NCBI RefSeq assembly: GCF_900169565.1
Contig: NZ_LT828648.1
Span: 1,614,876-1,678,875, forward strand
Source of the DNA: Nitrospira japonica
GTDB taxonomy: Bacteria > Nitrospirota > Nitrospiria > Nitrospirales > Nitrospiraceae
Reading direction: 5' to 3'
DNA: 64,000 nucleotides
Of the stretch, positions 40,191-49,658 are shown in pieces. A program made the position numbers and the translations under genes. The notes under the pieces are model-generated. The model had not been told where the DNA came from, searched no databases, and saw nothing but the letters and a program-made list of their open reading frames with translations. Positions within the stretch are counted from its first letter, which is position 1; every line of letters begins with the position of its first letter.

Positions 40191-41317
40191 TGATGATCGT
40201 CATTGCGGCGGGGGGAACGGGCGGCCATCTATATCCGGCCGTCGCGCTGGCGCAGGAATTTCTCCGGCGCGATCCTGCCGTGCGGGTGCTGTTTGTGGGA
40301 ACGGCGCGGGGGTTGGAATCCAAGGTGCTGGCGCACGAAGGCTTCGAATTGGCATTGATCAGCGCCAAGCCGGTCATGGGGACCGGCCCGGTCGGCATAC
40401 TGAAAGGCCTGGCCGCGATGCCGCTGAGTTTTTGGCAATGCCTCAAGATTCTCCGCAGCCGGCGGGCGAGTTTGGTGATCGGAGTCGGAGGATATACCAG
40501 TCCCATGATGGTGGCCGCGGCGGCCGCGGCCGGAGTGGCGCGCGTGATTCTTGAACCCAACGCGAATCCGGGTATGGCGAATAAGGCGGTCGGTCCGTTC
40601 GCGCAACGGATCTTTGTTGCATTCGAGTCGGCGGCCCAGAGGTTCGACCGGGCAAAAGTCCGCGTCGTGGGTACACCCATACGGCGCGCGTTTATCCAGG
40701 CCGCGCTCGCGGGTTCCGGAACGAGCCGCACGCCGGGAGAGTTCCGGCTCTTGATATTCGGCGGCAGTCAGGGGGCGAAAGCGATCAACAGCGCCGTCAT
40801 CGAGGGCCTTCGGACGGTGCGGGACGCGCAGGCCCGCCTGGCCATTACGCACCAGACCGGCGAGGCCGACCATGCACGCGTAACGGAAGCGTATCGTCAA
40901 GCCGGAATCTCGGCCTCGGTTGTGCCCTTCATCTATGACATGCCGGCCGCGATTACGGGGGCGGATCTTGTGGTGGCGCGGGCCGGCGCCATGACTGTGG
41001 CGGAGTTGACGACGTGCGGGAAGCCGGCCGTTCTGATCCCTCTGCCGACGGCCATTTATGATCACCAGACCAAGAACGCACAAGTGATGGAGGCTGCCGG
41101 TGCCGCCGTGCTGCTGCCGCAGAGTGAACTCACGGGCAAGACGTTGGCACAGCTCATCGGCTCATTGGCCGGAGATTCCGGACGGCTGGCTGCCATGGCG
41201 GCGGCGAGCCTGTCGTTGAGACGAACCGACGCGGCCGAAGCGATCGTCCGCGAATGCTACGCACTCGTAGGAGGTGGGCATGACAAGCGTCAGTCTCTTG
41301 GAGCGGGGGCACTTTGA
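40190..41317 (+). CDS. murG: UDP-GlcNAc:lipid I N-acetylglucosaminyltransferase MurG
   Basis: A 375-aa GT28 enzyme that makes lipid II. IAAGGTGGHLYPAVALA near the start is the first Gly-rich loop; GVGGYTSPMMVAAA is the second conserved block. In the C-terminal domain, FGGSQGAKAIN, PFIYDMPAAITGADLVVARAGAMT and the EL-T pair hold the UDP-GlcNAc contacts. Two adjacent ATG codons (40190 and 40193) are possible starts. The strong ribosome-binding site for murC lies inside its 3' end. Confidence 0.94.
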   Translation: MMIVIAAGGTGGHLYPAVALAQEFLRRDPAVRVLFVGTARGLESKVLAHEGFELALISAKPVMGTGPVGILKGLAAMPLSFWQCLKILRSRRASLVIGVGGYTSPMMVAAAAAAGVARVILEPNANPGMANKAVGPFAQRIFVAFESAAQRFDRAKVRVVGTPIRRAFIQAALAGSGTSRTPGEFRLLIFGGSQGAKAINSAVIEGLRTVRDAQARLAITHQTGEADHARVTEAYRQAGISASVVPFIYDMPAAITGADLVVARAGAMTVAELTTCGKPAVLIPLPTAIYDHQTKNAQVMEAAGAAVLLPQSELTGKTLAQLIGSLAGDSGRLAAMAAASLSLRRTDAAEAIVRECYALVGGGHDKRQSLGAGAL

Positions 41318-42779
41318 TGGTACCGGACAGCGAAACGGACATGGATTCAATCCATCGCAGCCGATCAGCGGCTTGAGGCGGGCACCGATGTTCAGAAAAA
41401 CGCAACAGATTCATCTCGTGGGAATCGGCGGAGCAGGCATGAGCGGGATCGCCGAAGTCCTGCTCACGCTCGGTTACAAAGTCACCGGCTCGGATCTTCA
41501 GGCCTCCGACACCACGCGGCGCCTGGAAGAATTGGGCGGGCGCATTTTCATCGGCCATGAGGAGTCCAACGTAGGCGACGCGCAAGTCGTCGTCATTTCG
41601 TCCGCGGTCTCTCCCGTGAACCCGGAGGTCATTTTCGCCAAGGCGAAACAGGTTCCGGTGATCCCGCGGGCGGAGATGCTGGCCGAGCTGATGCGACTGA
41701 AGTTCGGCGTCGCGATCGCCGGGGCTCACGGCAAGACCACGACTACGTCGATGGTGGCCAACGTGCTCGCGCAGGGCGGGCTGGATCCCACGATGGTCAT
41801 CGGCGGCAAGGTCAACGCGCTGGGAAGCCATGCGCGACTGGGGCGAGGCGATCTGTTGGTGGCGGAGGCGGACGAAAGCGACGGCTCGTTTCTGCGCTTG
41901 TCGCCGACCGTCGTCGCGGTGACGAACCTGGATAGGGAGCATCTCGATCACTACGGCAGCATGGAACGGATCAACGAAAGCTTTCTCGAGTTCATCAATA
42001 AAGTGCCGTTCTACGGCCTTGCAGTCCTGTGCGCCGACGACGACCGCCTTCGAGCCTTGTTCCCCAAGATCGTGAAGCGGTACCAAACCTATGGGTTGCG
42101 GGAGATCGACGGGATCTCGCCGGATTTCCGTGCGACCGACATCAGTCTCAAGCAATGGGGGGCAGAATTTCGCGCCTTCTACAGGGGACGCAACCTCGGC
42201 CCGTTCCGTCTCTCGATCCCGGGCATCCATAACGTCTCGAATGCCCTGGCGGCGATCGCCATCGGGATTGAGTTGGACGTGCCGACCGACTTGATCCGCA
42301 AGGCGCTGGCCGCCTTTACAGGGGTTGAGCGGCGGTTCCACTTGCGGGGAGAAGCCGGCGGGATCATGGTCGTGGACGACTACGGCCATCATCCGACGGA
42401 AATCAAAGCCACGCTGGCCGCGGCCAAACAGGGATGGACCGACCGGCGCCTGATCGTCCTTTTTCAACCGCATCGCTATACGAGGACCAGGGATCTTCTT
42501 GAGGATTTTTCGCGCGCCTTCACTGATGCGGACCGGGTGTTTCTGACGGACATCTATGCCGCCAGTGAACAGCCGATTCCGGGAGTCTCCGGGGCCAGAT
42601 TGGCCGAAGCGATTCGGGCGACCGGTCATCAGTCCGTAACCTTCGTGGAACGGAAAGAGGATCTGGTGGATCAGGTGTTTCCGGAGATCAAGCCCGGAGA
42701 CCTGGTGTTGACGCTCGGTGCCGGAGATATTTGGAAGTCGGGACCCGCGTTGCTGGCGAGGCTGGCTCCCGGTACGTGA
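41280..42779 (+). CDS. murC: UDP-MurNAc:L-alanine ligase MurC
   Basis: A 499-aa Mur ligase that adds the first L-Ala. IHLVGIGGAGMSGIAEVLL is the classical N-terminal motif and AGAHGKTTTTSMVANVL the ATP loop. EADESDGSFL and DDYGHHPTEIKATL are MurC-specific. The start is uncertain: ATG 41280 has AGGAGG at ideal spacing inside murG, giving a 36-aa leader; ATG 41388 (463 aa) begins right at the domain. I prefer 41280 because of the ribosome-binding site. Confidence 0.93.
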   Translation: MTSVSLLERGHFDGTGQRNGHGFNPSQPISGLRRAPMFRKTQQIHLVGIGGAGMSGIAEVLLTLGYKVTGSDLQASDTTRRLEELGGRIFIGHEESNVGDAQVVVISSAVSPVNPEVIFAKAKQVPVIPRAEMLAELMRLKFGVAIAGAHGKTTTTSMVANVLAQGGLDPTMVIGGKVNALGSHARLGRGDLLVAEADESDGSFLRLSPTVVAVTNLDREHLDHYGSMERINESFLEFINKVPFYGLAVLCADDDRLRALFPKIVKRYQTYGLREIDGISPDFRATDISLKQWGAEFRAFYRGRNLGPFRLSIPGIHNVSNALAAIAIGIELDVPTDLIRKALAAFTGVERRFHLRGEAGGIMVVDDYGHHPTEIKATLAAAKQGWTDRRLIVLFQPHRYTRTRDLLEDFSRAFTDADRVFLTDIYAASEQPIPGVSGARLAEAIRATGHQSVTFVERKEDLVDQVFPEIKPGDLVLTLGAGDIWKSGPALLARLAPGT

Positions 42780-42783
42780 CACG

Positions 42784-43737
42784 ATGAATCGCGCTGGATC
42801 TCGGAGAAGGACGAAACATGCCGGCACGAAATTTCGGAAGACGGACATCCTGGCGGCCGTCGCGGGGATCAGGGGCGCGGTGCGCTTCGATGCGCCATTG
42901 GATTCCTACACGTCGTTCAAGATCGGAGGGCCGGCCGATGTCGTCGTCGAACCGGCGGATGTGGAAGATATCCGTCGCTTGGTTACGCAGGCGCGCGCGC
43001 GAGGGGTGCCGCTCTTTGTCGTGGGCGGCACGAACCTGTTGATCCGTGACCGCGGCATCCGCGGAATCGTGGTGCACTTGGGAAAGCTGCGTGCGATCAG
43101 GGAAGAACCGGGGGAAATATTGTATGCGGATGGCGGCGCGGGAATGCCGACTTTGATCGGCTATGCCGTCCGGCGGGCTCTCGCCGGACTCGAATGGGCG
43201 GCGGGCATTCCGGGCACCGTCGCAGGGTGCGTCGTAATGAATGCTGGAACGAGGTTGGGGGAGATGAAGGATGCGTTGAAGGCCGTACGCCTCGTGACCG
43301 CATCGGGCGTGGTTCGCGACATTCCGGCGTCGGCGATCCCCTTTGAGTACCGGCGCGCCAGGCTGCCCAAAGGGATCGTGGTCGGCGTGTGGCTGCAATT
43401 GCGCAAGGGGATCAAGAAAGACATTGAACGGGTGGTCAAAGAGTATCTCCATTATCGGCGAGATACGCAGCCGCTTACGCTGCCCAGCGCCGGGTGTGTC
43501 TTCAAGAATCCGATCAATGATTCTGCCGGCCGCTTGATTGAGACGCTGAAACTCAAAGGGTTGCGCGTGGGCGATGCAGAGGTGTCGACCAGACACGGGA
43601 ATTTCATCGTGAATCGCGGGCACGCTCGTGCCGCCGACGTCGTTGCCTTGATCGGCAAGGTCCGGCGGGCGATCAAACGCCAGGCCGGCGTGCGGCTGGA
43701 TCTCGAACTCCGGATTGTCGGAGAGGCCGGACGGTGA
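42784..43737 (+). CDS. murB: UDP-N-acetylenolpyruvoylglucosamine reductase MurB
   Basis: A 317-aa FAD-dependent enzyme that reduces UDP-GlcNAc-enolpyruvate to UDP-MurNAc. TSFKIGGPADVVVEP near residue 38 and FVVGGTNLLIRD-like VVGGTNLLIRDRGIRG form the FAD domain. GIPGTVAGCVVMNAGT is the type II pattern, and the catalytic position lies in PSAGCVFKNP, with Cys in place of the Ser of E. coli-type enzymes; this Cys form occurs in other MurB proteins. It begins a few bases after the murC stop. Confidence 0.92.
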   Translation: MNRAGSRRRTKHAGTKFRKTDILAAVAGIRGAVRFDAPLDSYTSFKIGGPADVVVEPADVEDIRRLVTQARARGVPLFVVGGTNLLIRDRGIRGIVVHLGKLRAIREEPGEILYADGGAGMPTLIGYAVRRALAGLEWAAGIPGTVAGCVVMNAGTRLGEMKDALKAVRLVTASGVVRDIPASAIPFEYRRARLPKGIVVGVWLQLRKGIKKDIERVVKEYLHYRRDTQPLTLPSAGCVFKNPINDSAGRLIETLKLKGLRVGDAEVSTRHGNFIVNRGHARAADVVALIGKVRRAIKRQAGVRLDLELRIVGEAGR

Positions 43738-43805
43738 GCGTTCAGGATTTCACAGCCGGGCGGCGACGGGAACACCCGACAAGCGCCGACTGAAGAGCGA
43801 ACGAG

Positions 43806-44798
43806 ATGGCACGACGTTCTTTGCTAACCAATCTGCGGGTCGGAGTCTTGATGGGAGGGCAGTCCTCCGAACGGGAGGTGTCGCTCCGCACCGGTTCGGC
43901 CGTTCATCGCGCTCTTTGTCGAAGAGGATATGACGCCGTCGCGATCGACGTCGGCCCCGCCTTGAGCCGGGATCTTCAGAGGCATCGAATTGCCTTGGCG
44001 TTCTTGGCCTTGCACGGGCCTGGAGGGGAAGACGGGTCCATTCAAGGGTTTCTGGAAACTCTCGGCATTCCGTATACGGGATCGGGTGTTCAGTCCAGCT
44101 CCGTCGGCATGCATAAAGTCACGACCAAGACGATTCTCGCGGCGTACGATGTTCCGGTTCCGCCCGGGCTGGTGGTGAAACGCGGCCAGATCGTGTCCGA
44201 AAGCAGAACCCTTCGGGCAGCGAAACTGCGATGGCCCGTCGTTGTGAAGCCGGCATCCGAAGGATCGACGATCGGTGTGACCATCGTGAAGGAACGAGCA
44301 CAATGGAAGAAGGCCCTGGCGCTGGCCCATCGCTATGACCGAGACGCGGTGGTCGAAGCCTACATTCCCGGCCATGAAGTCACGGTCTCATTGCTCGGCC
44401 GTGGCGGCCGGGCACCGCTCGTGTTGCCGGCGGTCGAGATCGTCGCGCCGGGCGGCTTTTATGACTACTCCGCCAAGTATGAAAAGGGAAAGACCCGTTA
44501 TCTCTGTCCGGCGCCGTTGCCGGCGGGCGTGACGAAGGAGATCCGCGCGCAGGCGTTGCGGGCGTATGAGGTTCTCGATTGTGCAGGAGCGATCCGCGTC
44601 GATTTTCGTATTACGCCACGCGGGCGTCCCTACGTATTGGAGGTCAATACGGCGCCTGGCATGACTGAAACGAGCCTACTTCCGATGGCCGCCGCCCAAG
44701 CCGGTATCGGTTACGAAGAGTTGACGGAACGGATCTTGGAATCGGCCGTGGCACGCATGTCTTCTCATCGACCGACGGGAAGGAGCAGGCGGTCATGA
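43806..44798 (+). CDS. ddl: D-alanine:D-alanine ligase
   Basis: A 330-aa ATP-grasp ligase. VGVLMGGQSSEREVSLRTG at the N-terminus is diagnostic. WPVVVKPASEGSTIGVTIV carries the ATP-binding Lys; ALRAYEVLDCAGAIRVDF and LEVNTAPGMTETSLLP hold the Mg-binding residues. It supplies D-Ala-D-Ala to MurF. The intergenic stretch before it is ~70 nt. The stop overlaps ftsQ (ATGA). Confidence 0.95.
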   Translation: MARRSLLTNLRVGVLMGGQSSEREVSLRTGSAVHRALCRRGYDAVAIDVGPALSRDLQRHRIALAFLALHGPGGEDGSIQGFLETLGIPYTGSGVQSSSVGMHKVTTKTILAAYDVPVPPGLVVKRGQIVSESRTLRAAKLRWPVVVKPASEGSTIGVTIVKERAQWKKALALAHRYDRDAVVEAYIPGHEVTVSLLGRGGRAPLVLPAVEIVAPGGFYDYSAKYEKGKTRYLCPAPLPAGVTKEIRAQALRAYEVLDCAGAIRVDFRITPRGRPYVLEVNTAPGMTETSLLPMAAAQAGIGYEELTERILESAVARMSSHRPTGRSRRS

Positions 44799-45661
44799 TT
44801 CGGTGGTTCCGGAAAAAGAAAGTCGGAGAGCCGGCTTACCGGCAAAACAGTTGGAAAGGGTCGCGCGGCTTGATCGAGATCGATCGCCGGCAACGACGCT
44901 GGGCGCGCGTCAGGCCGACCTGGAATCCAAAAATGCGAATCGCGGCGTGGGCGGCTGGTTTGACGATGGGCGTATGGGCCGTGATCGTGGGGGCGAGCCA
45001 CCTTGCGCCGATCATCGAACATGGCCTGGAAATCCGCGAGATTCAAATCCAGGGCGTCCACCATGTGGCACGCGAGGAGGTACTTCAACGATTGGCGCTG
45101 AAGAACGGAACATCGCTGCATCGGATCAGCTTGCCATTTTTGGCTGAGCGACTGCGGACGATCGCCTGGATCAAGGAAGCCACGTTGGAGCGACTGCCAC
45201 TGCACACCCTGAGGGTCACCGTCGTGGAGCGGCAGCCGGCTGCGATTGCGCGAGTGGGATCTGAATTCTTGCTGTTGGACGAAGAAGGAGTCGTATTGAC
45301 ACGTCTGGGTGATCAGGACCAACCGTCGCTCCCGCTGGTCATCGGTGCGACTCAGAAGATCCTGTTACAAGGCGAGTCCGGATTGCGTCGGACTGTGCAG
45401 GCGTCGATCGAATTGGCCAGGACGATGGCGCATACCGTCGAAGGACGCGTGGAGATCGACGTCTCCGACCCGCTGAATCTGGTCGCGTCGGCCAAGGGCA
45501 TGCGCTTTCAGTTCGGCCATGATGCCTTGCTGGATCAGTGGAATCGCTTTCGCATGGTGAAGGCCGTGTTCAAGCCCGGCACGCTGGACGGCCGGAAGCG
45601 TGAGCTCGGTGAAGTGGATCTGCGGTACGACAATCGCGTCATCGTGCGGGAAAGGGGGTAA
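44795..45661 (+). CDS. ftsQ: cell division protein FtsQ
   Basis: A 288-aa bitopic protein. A basic cytoplasmic N-terminus (FRKKKVGEPAYRQ) is followed by one membrane segment (AWAAGLTMGVWAVIVGA) and a POTRA domain (EIREIQIQGVHHVAREEVLQRL). The rest is the FtsQ beta-domain (VTVVERQPAAIARVGSEFLLLDEEGVVL). It recruits FtsL and partners to the divisome on the periplasmic side. It starts in the ddl stop and is followed 4 nt later by ftsA. Confidence 0.88.
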   Translation: MIRWFRKKKVGEPAYRQNSWKGSRGLIEIDRRQRRWARVRPTWNPKMRIAAWAAGLTMGVWAVIVGASHLAPIIEHGLEIREIQIQGVHHVAREEVLQRLALKNGTSLHRISLPFLAERLRTIAWIKEATLERLPLHTLRVTVVERQPAAIARVGSEFLLLDEEGVVLTRLGDQDQPSLPLVIGATQKILLQGESGLRRTVQASIELARTMAHTVEGRVEIDVSDPLNLVASAKGMRFQFGHDALLDQWNRFRMVKAVFKPGTLDGRKRELGEVDLRYDNRVIVRERG

Positions 45662-45665
45662 GGCT

Positions 45666-46901
45666 GTGGCGAAGCGGGATCAAATTCTCGTGGGGTTGGA
45701 CATCGGGACCACGAAGATCTGCGCCATTGTCTCGGAGATTACCGACGATGGGGCCCTCAGCATCATCGGTGTAGGGTCGAGCCCTTCCCGAGGCCTCCGC
45801 AAAGGCGTGGTGGTGGACATTGAGAGCACGGTGGAATCGATCAAGAAGGCGGTGGAAGAGGCGGAACTCATGGCGGCGGTCCAAATCAATTCCGTCTATA
45901 CCGGTATCGCGGGCAGTCACATTTCCGCGGAAAATTGCAAAGGCGTGGTGGCGCTGAAGAAAGCCGAGGTGACTCGCGACGACGTGCAGCGCGCCATCGA
46001 AAGCGCCAGAACGCTCGCCGTGATTCCTCACGAGCGCCGGATCCTTCACGTGCTGCCGAGAGAATTCATGGTGGACGGTCAGGAGGGGGTTCGCGAACCG
46101 TTGGGACTTTCCGGCAATCGGCTCGAAGTCAATGTGCATGTCATTACAGGTGCGGTAACGTCCGCTCAGAACATTATCAAGAGCGTCAACCGCGCGGGTC
46201 TCGACGTCGTGGACATTATCCTGCAGCCGCTGGCTTCCAGCGAGGCCGTCCTGAGCCAGGAGGAACGGGATCTCGGCGTGGCCATGGTCGACCTTGGCGG
46301 CGGGACGACCGATCTCGCGATCTTTCTCGACGGCAGCATCCGGCATTCTGCCGTGCTTCCCATCGGAGGACAGAATCTCACCAAAGACTTGGCGATCGGC
46401 CTACTGACATCGCAAACGGAGGCGGAAAAGATCAAGGTTCAGTATGGGTTGGCCCGCACGGATCTTGTGCACGGTCATGAGCGTGTGGAAGTTCCTTCCG
46501 TAGGGGACCGGCCGGCCCGGACATTTTCGCGCCGCGACATCGCGGAAATTCTCGAGCCTCGAGTCGATGAAATGTTCGAACTGGTTCGCCGCGAGATCGC
46601 TCGGGCCGGCTATGAAGGCATGCTGGGAGCCGGGGTGGTCATCACAGGTGGAACCTCGCTGCTGGACGGGATGCCCGATGCGGCCGAGCACGTCCTCAAT
46701 CTGCCGGCGCGTCGCGGCGTGCCGGGCGGCGTCGGCGGCCTTCGCGACATCGTGAGCAACCCCATGCACGCGACCGGCGTGGGACTGCTGATGCACGCGC
46801 GGCGGCATACCGAGGAACTGGCAGCCGCGGGCATGCGCAACGGGCGTCCGCTCAGCCGGGTATTCGATCGGATGAAGTCCTGGATGTTTGAGTTCTTTTA
46901 A
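45666..46901 (+). CDS. ftsA: cell division protein FtsA
   Basis: A 411-aa actin-like ATPase that tethers FtsZ to the membrane. LVGLDIGTTKICAIV is phosphate-1, MVDLGGGTTDLAIF is phosphate-2, and VITGGTSLLDGM the adenosine motif. The C-terminus ends in an amphipathic helix with FDRMKSWMFEFF, the membrane-targeting sequence. The start is the GTG at 45666 after GGGGGTAAG. A stable hairpin sits between its stop and ftsZ. Confidence 0.95.
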   Translation: MAKRDQILVGLDIGTTKICAIVSEITDDGALSIIGVGSSPSRGLRKGVVVDIESTVESIKKAVEEAELMAAVQINSVYTGIAGSHISAENCKGVVALKKAEVTRDDVQRAIESARTLAVIPHERRILHVLPREFMVDGQEGVREPLGLSGNRLEVNVHVITGAVTSAQNIIKSVNRAGLDVVDIILQPLASSEAVLSQEERDLGVAMVDLGGGTTDLAIFLDGSIRHSAVLPIGGQNLTKDLAIGLLTSQTEAEKIKVQYGLARTDLVHGHERVEVPSVGDRPARTFSRRDIAEILEPRVDEMFELVRREIARAGYEGMLGAGVVITGGTSLLDGMPDAAEHVLNLPARRGVPGGVGGLRDIVSNPMHATGVGLLMHARRHTEELAAAGMRNGRPLSRVFDRMKSWMFEFF

Positions 46902-46905
46902 CGTT

Positions 46906-46930
46906 CGCGTGCGGTGCAATGCCGCACGCG
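46906..46930 (+). other. stable hairpin between ftsA and ftsZ
   Basis: CGCGTGCGG (46906-46914) and CCGCACGCG (46922-46930) form a 9-bp perfect stem with a 7-nt loop, 23 nt before the ftsZ start. No T-tract. It may protect or process the ftsZ message. Confidence 0.5.
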
Positions 46931-46953
46931 GTTAGCCCAAGGGAGGTGCCCTG

Positions 46954-48132
46954 ATGTTCTCATTTCAAGAAGATGTCCTCTCCCCCGTCCGGATCAAAGT
47001 CATCGGGGTCGGGGGAGCGGGATGCAATGCGGTCAATACCATGATTGCATCGGGGCTGGCGCGCGTCGATTTCATCGCCGCAAATACCGATTTGCAGGCG
47101 CTTGACCGTTCGCGGGCTGCCTATAAGGTTCAGTTGGGGCCCGAGAGGACCCGTGGCCTGGGAGCCGGCGCCAAGCCGGAAATCGGGAAAGAGTCGGCTT
47201 TGGAGAGCAAAGACCAAGTGCGTGAATGCCTGGAAGGAGCGGACATGGTTTTCGTGACCGCCGGCATGGGCGGCGGAACGGGGACCGGTGCGGCACCGAT
47301 CGTCGCCAGCATCGCCAGGGAGTTGGGCATTCTGACCGTGGGAGTGGTGACGAAGCCGTTCCAATATGAGGGACACCGGCGGATGTTGCACGCCGATGAA
47401 GGGCTCAGGGACTTGAGGCGTCACGTCGACACCCTGTTGGTGATTCCGAACCAGCGACTCCTCGGTATCGTCGACAAGACGACGCCGCTGCTTGAGGCGT
47501 TCAAGGTGGCCGACGATGTCTTGAGGCAGGCGATTCAAGGAATTGCAGATGTGATCACCACGACCGGCCATGTGAACGTCGATTTTGCCGACGTCCGCAC
47601 CATCATGTCGCATACCGGCCGAGCCGTGATGGGCATGGGAGTGTCGCGTGGTACCAATCGGGCGATCGAGGCTGCTCAGAAGGCCATCTGCAGCCCATTG
47701 CTGGAAGAAGGAAGCGTCGAGGGCGCCAGAGGCGTGCTGCTGAACATCACGGGCGGCCCCAACATGTCGCTGCACGAAATCGAAGAGGCCGCCTCGATCA
47801 TCCAGCAGACCGCGGATCAGGAAGCGAATATCATCGTCGGACAAGTCATTAACCCCGATATGGGAGACGATCTGGTGGTGACGGTCATTGCGACCGGATT
47901 CGAGCGCGAAGAGCAACCGGCGACCGTGCCGGTGGGAGCGGCCCGTGCATCACGGACGACTCCACAGGCGATGAACGGCGTTGGGATTGCCGTGGCGGAC
48001 CGGCATCACAAGGATATCGACCGACCGACGTTCTTGCGCCGCAGCGAGCTCGTCCAATCGGTGGATCGGGCCGCCCTGCCGGGCGAGGACGAGTGGGACG
48101 TGCCGACGTTTTTGAGAAAACAAGCGGATTGA
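46954..48132 (+). CDS. ftsZ: cell division protein FtsZ
   Basis: A 392-aa tubulin-like GTPase that forms the Z ring. [18 protein letters not shown], then the tubulin loop [10 protein letters not shown], then NTDLQAL are diagnostic; GGGAGG stands before the ATG. The C-terminal tail is unusual: the FtsA/ZipA-binding peptide DVPTFLRK at 382-389 has an earlier copy DRPTFLRR at 356-363, with 18 residues between them. The GTPase domain is otherwise canonical and complete. Confidence 0.96.
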   Translation: MFSFQEDVLSPVRIKVIGVGGAGCNAVNTMIASGLARVDFIAANTDLQALDRSRAAYKVQLGPERTRGLGAGAKPEIGKESALESKDQVRECLEGADMVFVTAGMGGGTGTGAAPIVASIARELGILTVGVVTKPFQYEGHRRMLHADEGLRDLRRHVDTLLVIPNQRLLGIVDKTTPLLEAFKVADDVLRQAIQGIADVITTTGHVNVDFADVRTIMSHTGRAVMGMGVSRGTNRAIEAAQKAICSPLLEEGSVEGARGVLLNITGGPNMSLHEIEEAASIIQQTADQEANIIVGQVINPDMGDDLVVTVIATGFEREEQPATVPVGAARASRTTPQAMNGVGIAVADRHHKDIDRPTFLRRSELVQSVDRAALPGEDEWDVPTFLRKQAD

Positions 48133-48150
48133 TCGGGAAAGGGCTGCTCG

Positions 48151-48891
48151 GTGCACACGAACCTTCCGGTCATCACCGTGCCGGCGTTCGCCTCCTCGCG
48201 GGACGGCGTCCGGCATTTTTTCGGCACGCGGCGGCATGCCGACAGCCTGGCGCTTGCGATCGGTGTGCCGGCTGCGGCTGCCGGGTCTCGCGGTAAGGGA
48301 TGGCTATTATCCGTCAAGCAAGTCCATGGCACCGACGCATTGGTTCTCGACAGACCGTTGATCGAAGGTGACCGATTCGATGGGGGATGGGATGCATTGG
48401 TTACGGATCAGCCGGGAGTCACCGTGACGGTGCGGACGGCCGATTGTGTACCGGTTCTGATCTATGACCGACGCCGCCGGGCGGTCGCGGCCGTTCATGC
48501 TGGCTGGCGTGGTGCGGTGGCTGAGATCGTACCCAAGACGATTGACCTGCTCATGGCACGGTTTCACGTGATGTCCGAGGATCTCCGCGTCAGCATCGGA
48601 CCTTCGGCCGGACCCTGTTGCTATGAAGTCGATGAGCCGGTCTTGAGCGCGTTGCGACGGCAGATGCCGGAATGGGAGTCCGTCGTTCGGAACGCCGGAG
48701 AGGGGCGGGCGCAGTTGGATCTCAAGACGTTGATTCGCAGGCAGGTGGAACGAATCGGCGTTGCGCCGCTCCACGTCACCTCCGTCAATTTGTGCACGAT
48801 CTGTCACGACGACCTGTTTTACTCGTATCGACGGGAAGGGCGAGTGAACGGCACCATGGTCAGCGGCATCATGTTGATGCCGCGCCGTTAA
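48151..48891 (+). CDS. pgeF: peptidoglycan editing factor / multicopper polyphenol oxidase family (YfiH)
   Basis: A 246-aa laccase-domain protein. VKQVHGTDALVL, RTADCVPVLIYD and AAVHAGWRGAVAEIVP carry the conserved His and Cys metal ligands; SIGPSAGPCCYEVDEPV is a further block. In E. coli the family hydrolyses mis-incorporated L-Ser from UDP-MurNAc, which fits its place beside the mur genes; purine-nucleoside activity is also known in the family. GTG start at 48151. Confidence 0.85.
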   Translation: MHTNLPVITVPAFASSRDGVRHFFGTRRHADSLALAIGVPAAAAGSRGKGWLLSVKQVHGTDALVLDRPLIEGDRFDGGWDALVTDQPGVTVTVRTADCVPVLIYDRRRRAVAAVHAGWRGAVAEIVPKTIDLLMARFHVMSEDLRVSIGPSAGPCCYEVDEPVLSALRRQMPEWESVVRNAGEGRAQLDLKTLIRRQVERIGVAPLHVTSVNLCTICHDDLFYSYRREGRVNGTMVSGIMLMPRR

Positions 48892-48947
48892 GGGCTTCAC
48901 CCGCGCATGGCCGGTAGTGTGTCCGCTGGAGTGCGGGCTTCTTGCGT

Positions 48948-49658
48948 ATGGATGTGCGGACGGCCGATTCAATTGCAGACCGTCTCAGGATCGTGATGGA
49001 TCGCATCAGGCAGACCGCCTTGGCCGTCGGGCGTGACCCGAACGGCATCCGTCTGGTGGGGGCCACGAAAAAGGTTTCCGCTGAGCGCGTTCGTGAAGCC
49101 GTTGCAGCAGGATTGCGCGTGGCGGGAGAGAATCGGCTGCAGGAGGCGATTCCCAAGATCCAGGCACTCCGCGACGAGCCGCTCCGGTGGCATTTCATCG
49201 GGCACCTGCAACGTCGCAAGGTCCGCGACGTCGTGGCGCGGTTCGAGGTCATTCATTCGGTGGACACTTTGGAACTGGCGTCGGAAATCGACCGACGGGC
49301 TCAGGCAGCCGCGATTCGCCAAGATGTCCTGCTGGAGGTCAATGTGGCCGGTGAGTCGACGAAGGCCGGATTCTCTCCGCATCAGCTTGAGGAGCAATTC
49401 GCACAATTCTCAGGACTGACGCACCTTCGTATCCGTGGACTGATGACGATTCCACCGCCGGTCGACGATCCGGAACAGGCGAGGATCCACTTCCGTACCC
49501 TCCGCGAGCTGGCCGGACGTTTGTCGGCCCTGGCTGTTCCCGAGGTGGCGATGACGGAGCTTTCGATGGGCATGTCGAGCGACTATGAGGTGGCGGTGGA
49601 AGAAGGGGCGACACTCGTCCGGGTCGGAACGGCGATTTTCGGGAGGCGGGATGCCTGA
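48948..49658 (+). CDS. PLP homeostasis protein (YggS/PROSC family)
   Basis: A 236-aa PLP-binding protein without known catalytic activity; it keeps vitamin B6 and amino-acid pools in balance. LVGATKKVSAERVREAV holds the PLP-Lys, and LRWHFIGHLQRRKVRDVV and MGMSSDYEVAVEEGATLVRVGTAIFG-type blocks (here SMGMSSDYEVAVE) follow. The ATG at 48948 is used; a TTG two codons earlier is less likely. Its stop overlaps proC. Confidence 0.9.
   Translation: MDVRTADSIADRLRIVMDRIRQTALAVGRDPNGIRLVGATKKVSAERVREAVAAGLRVAGENRLQEAIPKIQALRDEPLRWHFIGHLQRRKVRDVVARFEVIHSVDTLELASEIDRRAQAAAIRQDVLLEVNVAGESTKAGFSPHQLEEQFAQFSGLTHLRIRGLMTIPPPVDDPEQARIHFRTLRELAGRLSALAVPEVAMTELSMGMSSDYEVAVEEGATLVRVGTAIFGRRDA

Noticed and set aside
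41154-42848. 564-codon open frame on the minus strand
   Set aside because: Antisense to murC, which has all its ligase motifs.
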